Positions 21,950 through 32,206 of a DNA stretch of 64,000 nucleotides are shown here, piece by piece. The notes beneath the pieces were generated by a model. That model worked only from the letters and a program-made list of their open reading frames with translations, was not told where the DNA came from and did no database searches. Source of the stretch: Isoetes taiwanensis (taxonomy: Eukaryota > Streptophyta > Lycopodiopsida > Isoetales > Isoetaceae); the NCBI GenBank assembly GCA_021234155.1, contig JAJEKV010000006.1, forward strand, positions 8,773,003-8,837,002. Reading direction: 5' to 3'. Each line of letters begins with the position of its first letter. Position 1 is the first letter of the stretch. The position numbers and the translations under genes are program-made.

Positions 21950-24277
21950 TTAGAGTATCATGTTGCTTGCATGTTGCGTGAAGCCAGAGTGGTTTGAAAA
22001 CTTCTACAAGCATTATGAAGTAGTTTTTGGTAAGCGGGAGGTCACTAACCGCCATGTACCTGAGTACTTTGCTCGTGCCGTTGCCCTTCAATTAACAAGT
22101 AAAAAAGTAGATTGGGATACATTTAAAGTTTTGGCCAAAGGTTTGGCAAAGGGAGGAGCAAAGAATCTGCTATCACAGAAGAAATTGGGACCTCTAAATC
22201 CACATCGAAGGTCCTTAAATTGCAGCAAGAATTTTACCCTAAGAAAGACCTTCAATTTGCAAATTCTCTACAGTACCATGGATAGGTAATTAGCAGCTCT
22301 TCCAAGGTTGAAGAACTAAAAAATCAGCAGGCACAACTACGTGACAACATAAATAAGTTTTCAGGAAGAAATGATGCATATGACGAGGACCTAGCACAGA
22401 TTCAACAAGACATTGATAGTGTTCTTGATGACGCTAAGCAGAACAAGAGAGACATCAAGAATGTGCAGCAGGAGGTTGATCTTTTGATGAGGGATAGAAC
22501 CAGAAAGGAAGAAATGTTGAAGAGAATTTAGAAACCATTGGAGAGACCATTCGGGAAAAGGAGTATGTGAAAAGAGGATTGCAGAACTTGAGGAGGCTCA
22601 TAAAGTTCAGTTTGAGTGCTGCAGACGACTTAATGATATGCGTAAGTACATGATGCATTCTGCAGCAATTCTCCTTCAGCCCAGAACAAGCTTAATGATC
22701 TCTGCAGCGTAAGAAAAATTCATATCTGTGCTTGGATGTGTTTTTTGTAGTGATGGCTTTGCTAATAATGAACCTATCCTAGTTGCTCCATGCAAACATT
22801 CATTTCATGTCTTTTGTTTCTCATATTCTATTTCTGCTGGACTATTCTGCCCAAAAGCATGCAAATGGGACGAAAACATTTTAAAGATCTTGGGTGTGTA
22901 CACTAGAGGTAAGCAGTATTTCATAATCTATGTTTAATTTGATGCACCCAGGGTTACTAAAATGTAGAATCCATTTACATGTACATTGCTGCACTTAAGG
23001 TTTTGCTATAGCATGTAGGAGTGTACTGGTTATTTATACTTATAGTTCTATGGCTTGCATGTCATACATATATGTGTTTTTTACATACATGTGGTATATT
23101 CACAGTGTAGGGTCCTAGAAGTAGAACATTAATACATAAAATTAGGAGTTGTGTACTGAGTTTTGTAGCAGAACATTTAGAGGTCTGTTATGTAATAGAT
23201 TATCTGGTATGTACATGTGCATACATTGGAGCACATTTTATGTACATTACATAAATAGTTGTTTATATATGTATATATACTCATAGTACTTCAATGTAGA
23301 TCAATTCTAGTCATATGTACTGATATTTTTCAACAGAATAGTTAGAGACTGATATCTGACTGTTATGTGCTAATTTATTTTCAGAGCTTCAAAGTGCCAA
23401 AAAAACAACTGAGCAAAAACTACATTACAGATCAGATGCGCTTGTTTTGAAATTGTTTTTCATTGTGTTAGAAGAATCAATTTCTGATTCTTGGTTTGGT
23501 TTTCACAATTTTAAAGGTTCCAAAAAAACTTGAGGTGCAAGAAGATGTAGTTGAGGGAAAGAAAGCAGCGATTGAAGGAAAAAGCAAACTCATTCATTAT
23601 TCTTACCGTGATACAGGTTGGGGAAGCTGGCATTTCAAGTGTGCATGGTGGCATTCCAGATTATGACGAGGAACTCGAGAGATTGAGAGAGCAGGCAAAG
23701 GCCACATCTGGAAAAGTAAAGGCAGCAGCAGAAAATGTGATCCCAAAGAAGAAGTCCACGCCTAAGAAGAAGAAGAAAATAAAACCAGTAGAGACAGGTA
23801 TGAAAGCATTTTATTTTAGGGTACAACATTTGAGAAGTCCATGACATCCCTAATCAAGAAGAATCTTCCGAGCATGGAGATATAGAGGAGGATACTCTGA
23901 CTTTGTAGCAACTCTTGCTTCTAAAAAAGTAAAGGAGGTTGAAGTTAATGACAATGAGAAATTTGGAGAAGTTGAAGTCCAGGATTCAGGACCTAAGAAA
24001 AATCTGAAAAGTGAGGAAATCGAAGAAGAAGGGAAGGAAATGGATACTGACTCTGAGAAAACAGTATTAGAACAATATAGGAATGATCTCTACAGGTAAC
24101 TTGATCTACATATATTACTTTTTTATTTACATTTAGTATCTACGTTAAAAACTATAAAGTACTGTGGATAATAGTAGACAAATGTAGATGAATTTGTGTA
24201 AATGTACTGGTCATTGAACCCAGATTCCAATTCTGAATACAGATCATATGATATTTTGCTCAACCGAATGATGAAGC
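21950..24277 (+). pseudogene. Coiled-coil protein with RING-like motif, host gene broken by an LTR element (5' part)
   Basis: Exon-like blocks: 21960-22195 (PEWFENFYKHYEVVFGK, no family recognised); 22294-22530, a heptad-rich coiled coil with EDLAQIQQDIDSVLDD; 22560-22680; 22728-22910, a RING-like pattern CVFC...CKHSFHVFC...CPKAC; 23525-23585 and 23630-23805, a lysine-rich tract with PKKKSTPKKKKK; and 23850-24095, acidic. A last block at about 24250-24277 is cut by the gag-only LTR element. Removing the element and one copy of its GAAGC duplication joins it in frame to 27125. I do not know the function; the RING-like motif would suggest protein binding or ubiquitin transfer. Some blocks have frame breaks, so it may already be a pseudogene apart from the insertion. 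Confidence 0.45.
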
Positions 24278-24848
24278 TGATATGAGCTACACCAATAGCT
24301 CAAGAAGATCCGGCTCTAGTTCACCAAAACTAGAGGAAGATCCAAAACCACAAGGTAATTGATGGTAGTTCTCCACCCAACCGGGCCAACCGGTATTGAG
24401 AACTGGCAGATTAACAGCAAGGCAGAAGGCAATGGCAATTTCTAGGCAAGGAGCTTGGTTCTCTTCAAAAAGGTAATCTTGGTTGTGTAGTCCAGTCTGA
24501 CCCACGGCCACTCTTTTGGCGATATCTCACGATCCACAGGAGTTAGCAAATGGACGACTCTAATCCGGAAACTAGACACTGACAGCTTTCCAATGAGCCC
24601 TGGATAGCAATAATCTGACTTATATTCGCTGAGATATGATCTTTTGAAGTTGGCCTTTTAGAAACTACTATTTTTGGACTGAGATATTATCAAGGAGATT
24701 AGCTTGGCTTAATAGATATTTTCTTTGACCATTACAATTGCCATTTAATTGCCTTGCCATGCTATTAGTTTGCCCTTCTCACACACCCATGCTAGTCCAC
24801 CAAGACCAACGTTCAAGGCCACTCCCCCGAGCTGTCATATCCATATCA
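24278..24848 (-). repeat. 3' LTR of the gag-only element
   Basis: 571 bases. The plus strand starts TGATATGAGC and ends CCATATCA. It matches 26548-27119 throughout. Confidence 0.95.
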
Positions 24849-25393
24849 ATTCCTCCCTTTTTGAAGGCAACTGACCTCAGTTGTGTCCATAACTAAATTA
24901 AGCGCCAACTTAATTTATCCAATTGAGCACCAACTCAATACATTTCAAGGTTCAGGTTTAAGGTAATGATCTCACAAATAGCACCAACTATTCATGACGA
25001 CCACTTTTGTTGAAGCTAAAGGTTTGGATAAGGTAAATCCTAAGTTTATGCTAAGTTTATTCTAGTTTAATTAAACTTCCTAATACAAGAACTGGGTCAA
25101 GCTTATAAGAATTTTGGGTCATTGAAGCACCAATCTCTGCCAGTAGCACCAACTACTGATTGCAATTTTGCTTAGACACCAATCTAAAATTGCAAATTCA
25201 TCCATTAATGTTTACAAGTATGTCACCAACCATAGTTTTGTATTTTGTTAATGATATGAACAATCAACTTAAGGAAATATAACAATTTCAGATATAAAAT
25301 ATCTAAATTCTAAACTGAATCCTTAATCATGCTGCTTTTTACCAGACAAATGGTAACCTATCGTCAGTTTGTTGTTCTCTTTTTCCATGTGCG
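24849..25393 (-). other. Purine tract and 3' untranslated region of the gag-only element
   Basis: On the minus strand AAAAAGGGAGGAAT adjoins the 3' LTR (plus 24849-24863) as the purine tract. The remaining 500 bases are noncoding, with repeated AGCACCAACT-like phrases near 24900-25170. Confidence 0.75.
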
Positions 25394-26505
25394 CTACGTG
25401 AGCTGCTTCTTCTCTGCTTTTAACTTCTCAGGTTTGTATAAACCTGGATCTATTTTCTCTATGTGAACATTATGCATTTGTCCTTCAATACTTTTTCGTG
25501 GCTGTGGAGGATATCCAGATCTTATAACAGCTTTGTTCTCAGGACAATACCTCTGATAGTGATTTCCACCACAACAGAAACAACGTACTTCCCTGGACTT
25601 ACCCATACTTCCTTTCTTTTGCTCAGATGCATTCTCAAGAGTTTCCACATCCATTTCCTTTCTCCTTTTCCGTTTTCCCTCATTCTCGTCATCTGGGTTG
25701 GAGTATGGCTGCCATGCATAACTTCTTTTTACTTTCGGATTAATCTTCAACTCAGCAGCAGATGCATAAATTATGGCATCTCGTAAATCCTTGGGCCTGG
25801 AGTAGCTAACTTCACTGAAGATATCCGTACGTAATCCATTGATGTACTTCTTTGTCAATTCTTGAGCGTCCATGTTATTCATCTGCGCAGCCTAGTGATT
25901 GAATAAATCATTCACAGTCTCCTTCTCTGTTTGCTGAATATGATCCCATTCTCTTTGAATTACTTGGTAATAATCTGGAGGCAGGTATTGCGCTTCAAAC
26001 TCCTTCCTAAAATCATCCCAATTACTTATTACTGGATCCAGTCTCTTTCTTCCCTGCCACCATAACTGCTAGTGCCTTTTAAATATATATCCATGGCGCC
26101 TAACTTTTCTTCCTCCGTTGCTTCAACTCTCTTCAAGAACGACTCCCAAGTGCTCAGAAATCCGATAACCTGTGTTGGCTTTGCAGGATATCCACGGAAA
26201 GAAGGCATGTCGGATTTTTCCAACCATTTGCACTTATTCTTCTTGCCAGAAAGAATTTCTTCTTCATTGGGAGGAGAAGGATTTATCGGAGCAGGTTCAG
26301 AAGGTAGCGGAGGTACAGGGGTTCTCATATTCTGCAACAATTCCTCACTGACATAACCCAATGCAATCGCCAGATGCTCTAACTTCCTGATAGACTCTTC
26401 TTGAGATTCAGGCATGGAAATTCCCATCTGGTTTGCCGCTGTATAAGCTGAGGTAATTGCTTTCCAGTAAGTCTCTGCATCTGTTGGTCCTGAATTGGAT
26501 GCCAT
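25394..26505 (-). pseudogene. Gag of the gag-only LTR element (Ty3 type)
   Basis: The first frame (26505-26029) starts MASNSGPTDAETYWK and runs into a FLSTWESFLKR-like capsid block. After a frame break near 26060 the retrotransposon gag signature continues in other frames, with FRKEFEAQYLPPDYYQ and then NDLFNH, and a stop at about 25893. The last frame (25882-25394) ends with a knuckle CFCCGGNHYQRYC and a basic stretch. The lesions mean this copy's gag is broken, even though the family would make a full one. The knuckle spacing (CX2CX3HX4C) matches chromovirus gags. Confidence 0.85.
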
Positions 26506-26532
26506 AGATGCTTTACCAGTGCAGAATTATCA

Positions 26533-26545
26533 GGCTCTGATACCA
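26533..26545 (-). other. Primer binding site of the gag-only element
   Basis: The minus strand reads TGGTATCAGAGCC two bases inside the 5' LTR, the initiator tRNA-Met type. Confidence 0.92.
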
Positions 26546-26547
26546 AT

Positions 26548-27119
26548 TGATATGGGCTACACCAATAGCTCAAGAAGATCCGGCTCTAGTTCACCAAAAC
26601 TAGAGGAAGATCCAAAACCACAAGGTAATTGATGGTAGTTCTCCACCCAACCAGGCCAACCGGTGTTGAGAACTGGCAGATTAACAGCAAAGCAGAAGGC
26701 AATGGCAATTTCTAGGCAAGGAGCTTGGTTCTCTTCAAAAAGGTAATCTTGGCTGTGTAGTCCAGTCTGACCCACGGCCACTCTTTTGGCGATATCTCAC
26801 GACCCACAAGGAGTTAACGAATGGGCGACCCCAATCCAGAAACTAGACACCGACAGCTTTCCAATAAGCCCTAGATCGGAATAATCTGACTTATATTCGC
26901 TGAGATATGATCTTTTGAAGTTGGCCTGTTAGAAACTGCTATTTTTGGACTGAGATATTATCAAGGAGATTAGCTTGGCTTAATAGATATTTTCTTTGAC
27001 CATTACAATTGCCATTTAATTGCCTTGCCATGCTATTAGTTTGTTCTTCTCACACACCCATGCTAGTCCACCAAGACCAACGTTCAAGGCCACTCCCCCG
27101 AGCTACCATATCCATATCA
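26548..27119 (-). repeat. 5' LTR of the gag-only element
   Basis: 572 bases with ends TGATATGGGC and CCATATCA on the plus strand. It is followed by the target duplication GAAGC at 27120-27124. Confidence 0.95.
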
Positions 27120-27400
27120 GAAGCTGAAGAAGGCAAGGATCTTTCCTAGATCTTTGCCTGAAATGGAGTGTTTTCTATTTGAACAAGATGTGTTGGACAT
27201 GTATGTTGAAAAATTTTCCAACCGGCATATGGATATGTATGCTAGGTACTGAACTTTGAACTTATTCATTTGTATGTGTAAGTCATGTTAGTAATTTCAT
27301 CTTTTTCAATTTGTTATAGGTACCTGCAGCTCTGTGTTCCTGCAGATAAGAAGGCCGACATCGGGTTCTTCCCACTGGACAGCTTCATGGAATTTGCAGC
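27120..27400 (+). pseudogene. 3' continuation of the interrupted host gene
   Basis: After the LTR element the coding frame goes on with LKKARIFPRSLPEMECF and VEKFSNRHMDMYAR, reaches a donor GTACTG near 27246, and a following exon (about 27320-27400) reads YLQLCVPADKKADIG. The family is unknown. In the empty-site reading this block is in frame with 24250-24272. The left edge of a MITE (27444) follows. Confidence 0.45.
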
Positions 27401-27443
27401 TAAAATACAGTTATTTACCCCAACATGCTATATAATAAATTAA

Positions 27444-27887
27444 AGGGAAAATTCCAAATATACCCCTCAAGTTTACAAATATTCCAAAAATACCCCTAGA
27501 AATAGAGTGTTTAGCTCAAATAGCAATAACTTTTTTGTGATCAATCAACTAAAAAAGTGTCCTTCATAAATCTCATAGATATGAGTGAGCGCTATCGAAT
27601 AGCAGTAGAATCGTCAAAAAACGGAGTTGGAATCTTCAAGTTGTAGTGTTTTAAGTAAGTGCTATAAAAAATGACGTAAATGAGCATAACTTGTGAATTT
27701 CAACTCCGATTTTGATGAATTTAATGTCGTTCGGAAGATCTTCTCTTGATCTATAATGCTTGTGAAGACAACTTTTGCATTTGAGGAGCAACAAAAATTC
27801 TATTACCTTTTTTCCAAAACTGCTCTTCATTTGGAGGGTATTTTTGGAATTTTCACAAACTTGAGGGGTATATTTGGAATTTTCCCT
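27444..27887. mobile_element. MITE with 55-base terminal inverted repeats
   Basis: Left end AGGGAAAATTCCAAATATACC and right end its near-exact complement, flanked by the direct repeat AAATTAA (27437-27443 and 27888-27894). The inner 330 bases are noncoding. The superfamily is uncertain: a 7-base target copy is close to but not equal to the 8 of hAT. Confidence 0.85.
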
Positions 27888-27894
27888 AAATTAA

Positions 27895-28101
27895 ACACAT
27901 AACAAATCAAATTATTTCCTATCAAATATTTGTCATGCGTGTCAAATTTTAGTCTTTTGTCATGGTTTTTGAGTTTGAATTTTTGTCACGAGTTGCAAAA
28001 AAAGATTTGCCTTTGTCACGAGTGTCAAAATTAAAATACGTGACAAACTTTATTGGCGTGACAAATTTGCCCTTGACAAAAGACCCTTGTGCCTTGTAGT
28101 G
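27895..28101 (-). mobile_element. Terminus of a CACTA-type DNA transposon
   Basis: The minus strand begins CACTACAAGGC at 28101, the signature CACTA end. Within 200 bases the subterminal motif TTTGTCACG or its complement CGTGACAAA appears about six times in both orientations, as expected for the binding sites of a CACTA transposase. No matching second end was found, so this is a truncated or solo end. Confidence 0.7.
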
Positions 28102-28760
28102 AAACCTTTGTATTTGAAGCCAATTGAGTCTATATACGAGAAGTATCCAGACAGGAATGAGAGTAACACACTAATAGTAGGCGACTCCGAGTACAAGATG
28201 CTTTTCAATCCCAACGAAAATTGTATATGCCCACCTTCATGGCAAGAAAAAGATGTGGAAGACACAGGTCTCTTGACACTTTTGAAATTATGGCTAGAGG
28301 GGTTTGTCTTGCGATCGACTAGTTTTCTGAACTTAACAAAAGTTGATGGCAAATATGAAAGTTCCTTTGTACAGAACTTAGTCATATGCAATAAGCTTTC
28401 ATTCTCACCAACAATCATTGATAACAGGGAATGCTTAGCTGCTAATTTATCATTGCTATTTGCTTGTTTCACTTCCTGCAGACCTTCCCGGATATTTTGT
28501 AGCATGGTATCCTTTACAATAGCTTGCACTGGATTTCCAATGGTAGGTTCAAAAAAGAAGTGCAGCCTTTCATCCCGAATAGTTTTAACTGCTAAAGCCC
28601 TCCTTTGCACAGGACGTAAATCTTGAACCCGATCATATATAAATCTAACAATTTCATCAATCTTACGCTTCATTTTCTTTGTGACATTCCCAATATTGCA
28701 ATCTTCTTACTCCATTTCCGTTCCTTCGTTGTTCATCATGGTTCTTGCGTGGTTTAAGGT
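28102..28760 (-). CDS. Unrecognised protein of about 200 residues
   Basis: A continuous frame from MKRKIDEIVRFIYDR at 28673 runs to the CACTA terminus at 28101 and would stop inside it at 28050. Upstream another in-phase-like start MMNNEGTE lies near 28740 but is separated by a stop. The protein is helical and charged in its first half (PVQRRALAVKTIRDERL; AAKHSLLSMIVGENESLL) with a serine-rich middle. I do not recognise a family. It could be a gene fragment next to which the CACTA element inserted, or element-borne sequence. An equally open frame exists on the other strand but its composition looks less protein-like. Confidence 0.35.
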
Positions 28761-31700
28761 TAGCTGGGGGAATTCGAGCAAGAAGAGGGAAATATCCTGG
28801 AGATGGGTGAAGTTTTAGCCAGAAAGTGGGAAATTCTCCTAACGTACAGGCGTTTCTTGGAGTGGTTAGAGCGACGGGAATGAAATCAGCTTCATGATTG
28901 CGTTTTAGTTGACATGGCAAGTAGTTCTGCAAAAAAAACCTCCTTAATATAGCTATTATGTACATACCGAAAAAACGGTTATGTATTTGAAATGTGATAC
29001 ATCTCTTACTCTATATTTAGCTAAATGTGGGACACCATAGCATTCTTTTACTCAATATGAAAATCTATCAAAGCAAAGACATGGATAAAGACATATTGAC
29101 TGCAACGCTTTTTGATACGCTTTTTAAACGAGAATAATAATATATTATAATTTAAAAGGAGCATTACAAAGACGATTTGAAACGCATCATGATTGATAGG
29201 GTAAAAAAATTAATAGATACGCATTTCAAATATATAGTAATTTAAAAAAAAAAACCTTTTACAGTCTGGTCAACAGACTTTTACCTTCCATGGACTTTTG
29301 CAAAGACCACTTCCGGCCAATATGCAGCCTTAAGTCAAAACAGGTGCAAATTTGACTTAAGCCTTAAAAATGGTTAATATTTATCAAAGCAAAAGAATCT
29401 ACCAAGTTCTATAATAGACAACAGATTTCTTTTGTCAATTTAATTCATTTTCTCGTTCAATACATCATATTTACCTTCAAAAGAGTTTATAATTGATTCT
29501 AGAACAACGTAATCATGAAAATAAAGTTCAGAATTTTTCCTGGTATTTCAAATCAGCACCATAGATCTCAACAAATTTGTTAAAAATGTATCTTTGATGT
29601 CATCTTGTCTTGTAGCTTTTCCAACTTGAATATGTAGCATAATAACAGGGGGTTTTCTTTGTGTTTTTGTACACTTTTCACAAAGGTTTTCCTAAGATTT
29701 CATGGCGTATTCGAATGGATGTACTAATGCGTACATCTAGAGTGCACCATTTCTTAGTCGTTCATTTAGCTTTTTTTTCCAATGGTCCAACATCCAATGG
29801 CTCACAACAAAAGCCCTCTTTTTATTTTAGGGGCCGAACATGCAACCCTGGTGGATAGCATTTCAGGGCATTCTTGCAAAGTGGAAACAGATTTGGAGTG
29901 GAAGCGTTAGTGCTTTAGTGCAGAGGATGCATTTCTTTCGAAGGGCTTAACATAGATGCAACCATCGTGCATACAAACCCTAGGGTTTCAGAATGGTTAG
30001 CAGCAACGAAGATCCGCCATGGACATCTCCTCCTTTTGGGCTCTAGTTGCAATTCTGGCTTCAACACGCAGCTCCATCCCAGTTTACCAACTCTTATCTG
30101 TCCGCAAATATATTCGGTTCGTGGAGCCAGAAGGCAAGGGCACGGAGCGGCAGATGGATTTGATGCAGCTTGGCTCCTTCCTGGATTTGCGGCTAGGTTT
30201 TGATGCAGAATCATGAAGCAAATTTGTGGGCTTATCAGGATTTGTGCAGATGTTTTTATGCGCATTGCGTCCCGATTAAGTCCTCCATTTCGCATACCAT
30301 CAAATGGGAACTAGCAACGGTTCACTAGATTATGATCAGGAACTTTATCACGGCCTTACAAGTGCGGTAGGATCAAACACTTGGTCTTGGAGAGTTCATG
30401 TGAATATGGTTTTTCATTGCTTACCCTTATCGTGCAGGTGATTCAAGATATTACTTTTAACAGTAATAAAATGGGATAGGTGCATGGCGAAGTACTATTG
30501 ATGATGCAGCAGTCGTTGCAACTGAGAAGGCACATGCTTCTGGAGCAGTGGCATCCACATTTCATGACCGTTTGAGCAAGGATATGCATCTTTGCAAGAA
30601 AAGCTATGGGTATTATGTCCCTTGGATATATTTCCAGATATTCTTTATGTCCATATGTAGACCCTGTAGCAGGAAGCAATCACATGAAACCTGAGATGGG
30701 GAACGTAGGTACAGGAAATGCTTGTCAAATCCAGTTGTTGGAACTTGGCATTGAAGGCCAAGTTGGGTTGAAAGAGAAGAGACAATTGATTGTGTTTCTC
30801 GTGATCAATCAAAACTAACTAGCATGGCAGCTCAGGAGATGCACTCTCATTATATGTCAAAGGCTGAACTGAAAGTGCAAACAAGGCAGTTTCCAACATG
30901 GGCGAAGCCCAATGTATATTCTACTGCCTATTTTATTAACCTGAAATAAAAAGTTATATTTGTTATCTGATTGTTGCTAAGACATCTATACTTGCAGATA
31001 CAACGAACAAGGTTTAGTTTTTTGTTTGTAAATCATGTTTGTAAAAAGCAGATGCGGTCTCACCATCTGCTAATCTTCGTCATTACCCGTTCTCACCGAA
31101 GGTCATCTTAGCTGCTGGTATGTATTAATTAAGATTTTTTTAGACAATTTAAACAGACAGTACTAAGGTGTTTGAGATGTATCTAAGTGTATTTCATAAG
31201 CGAATAAAGTGTACCTGAATAAAGTGTTGCATCATACTTATATTAAAACATCCCATTGGATACTATGCAGGAGAATTTGAAGGAGAATTTGAAGTTAAAA
31301 ATCAACATACCCAACTATCTATGGCCATATGGAATTATATTAGTGTTCTTTGCATGGCTTGGAGCATTTGGTCCATTATTTGGAACATCTCCTTTCATCC
31401 TGTCACGATTGTACTCCTTCCTATTTTGTCAAATGATATTTGAAACACAGACTTGGGAGTAAGCATCGGATGATGCCTCTTTTCTGCAGACTTGGTTACA
31501 TTTAGAACATAAACTATTATGGCTTTTTGCCAGATGGATCTTTAAATACGTCTATCAAGACATTTTAACATTCCCACAACTCCAATGACAAGCATGATGC
31601 TCTGTCTTGCTCTACCTTCACTGTTGGATCCATGTTCGATGAATTGCTCTACCTTCACTGTTGGATCCATGTTCGATGGATATGGCATCGCCATTATTAA

Positions 31701-31907
31701 CAACATGCTTATTAGCGTTCAAACTATTGCATCAATGAACAGTATCACATCTTATATCGCTACAATATTGAAGCCTTTAAACTTTATATCATAGTTTCTA
31801 TTTCTTTTTGCTATTTTAAATTCCTGAATAAATAGATATCAATAAAATGTTTCTAATTGCGTCTATAATATCATTACAAATATTTTTTACTTCGTTCATC
31901 AATTCTT
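28761..31907. other. Three kilobases without a recognised gene
   Basis: Short open frames occur: a 100-codon minus frame at 28663-28965; plus frames near 30000-30220 and 30480-30900 with phrases such as DAAVVATEKAHASGA; and a hydrophobic one at 31256-31462 (LWPYGIILVFFAWLG) that could be a membrane segment of a decayed gene. None could be named. A 37-base tandem duplication lies at 31607-31680. Confidence 0.5.
31607..31680. repeat. 37-bp tandem duplication
   Basis: Two nearly identical units starting TTGCTCTACC at 31607 and 31644. Confidence 0.85.
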
Positions 31908-32206
31908 AAGGCCCCGAAGGGGCCAAAATTTTTTTGGGTTAACACACAAACCATTACATCCAGCACTCTAAAATTAAATCCCCCCTTGAAACCCCCTTTG
32001 GTTTGGGTGCATATTCACACGGGGGTGACGTAGGGCAGCGAGAGCCCTTATAATTATGTTTTGCATGTACAAAATCAACACCATATAGTATATTACCTCA
32101 AATCTTATAGTATTTTGCGAATCTTGTTATACAGTATAACAAATTTTGTACATCTATACCCCACAAATGAGGAACTTTGTGTACGGTGTAGATTAAGGAA
32201 TAAGGG
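31908..32206 (+). repeat. Helitron-associated terminal module with short palindrome
   Basis: Starts CTTAAGGCCCCGAAGGGGCC, containing the palindrome GGCCCCGAAGGGGCC, and runs to the start of the helicase frame at 32207. A diverged inverted copy without helicase lies at 13090-13440. Position and the short GC-rich hairpin suggest an element end. I could not find the other end or a target-site signature. Confidence 0.55.

Larger units (their letters stand above)
24278..27119 (-). mobile_element. Gag-only short LTR retrotransposon (TR-GAG-like)
   Basis: Two LTRs of 571 and 572 bases (24278-24848 and 26548-27119) flank 1.7 kb that encodes gag only, with no protease, RT or integrase. The primer site (TGGTATCAGAGCC on the minus strand) and purine tract are intact and the 5-bp target duplication GAAGC is perfect (24273-24277 and 27120-27124). 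The LTRs differ at about two dozen positions by eye, so the insertion has some age. It must depend on enzymes supplied by another element, as described for TR-GAG elements in plants. Confidence 0.93.

Noticed and set aside
22728-22910. Assignment of the RING-like block to VPS18
   Set aside because: A coiled coil before a RING is shared, but the neighbouring sequences (PEWFENFYKHY, lysine-rich tract) do not fit VPS18.
28087-28626. 179-codon plus-strand frame
   Set aside because: It overlaps the minus-strand frame; the minus frame has the more protein-like composition. Kept only the minus frame, with low confidence.
29660-31470. Short plus-strand frames taken together as a spliced gene
   Set aside because: No domain, consistent splice sites or continuous phase could be shown.
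13441-31907. The inverted modules at 13090 and 31908 as terminal repeats of one 19-kb element
   Set aside because: The copies are diverged and the interior is a mixture of unrelated genes and nested elements; two separate insertions explain it better.
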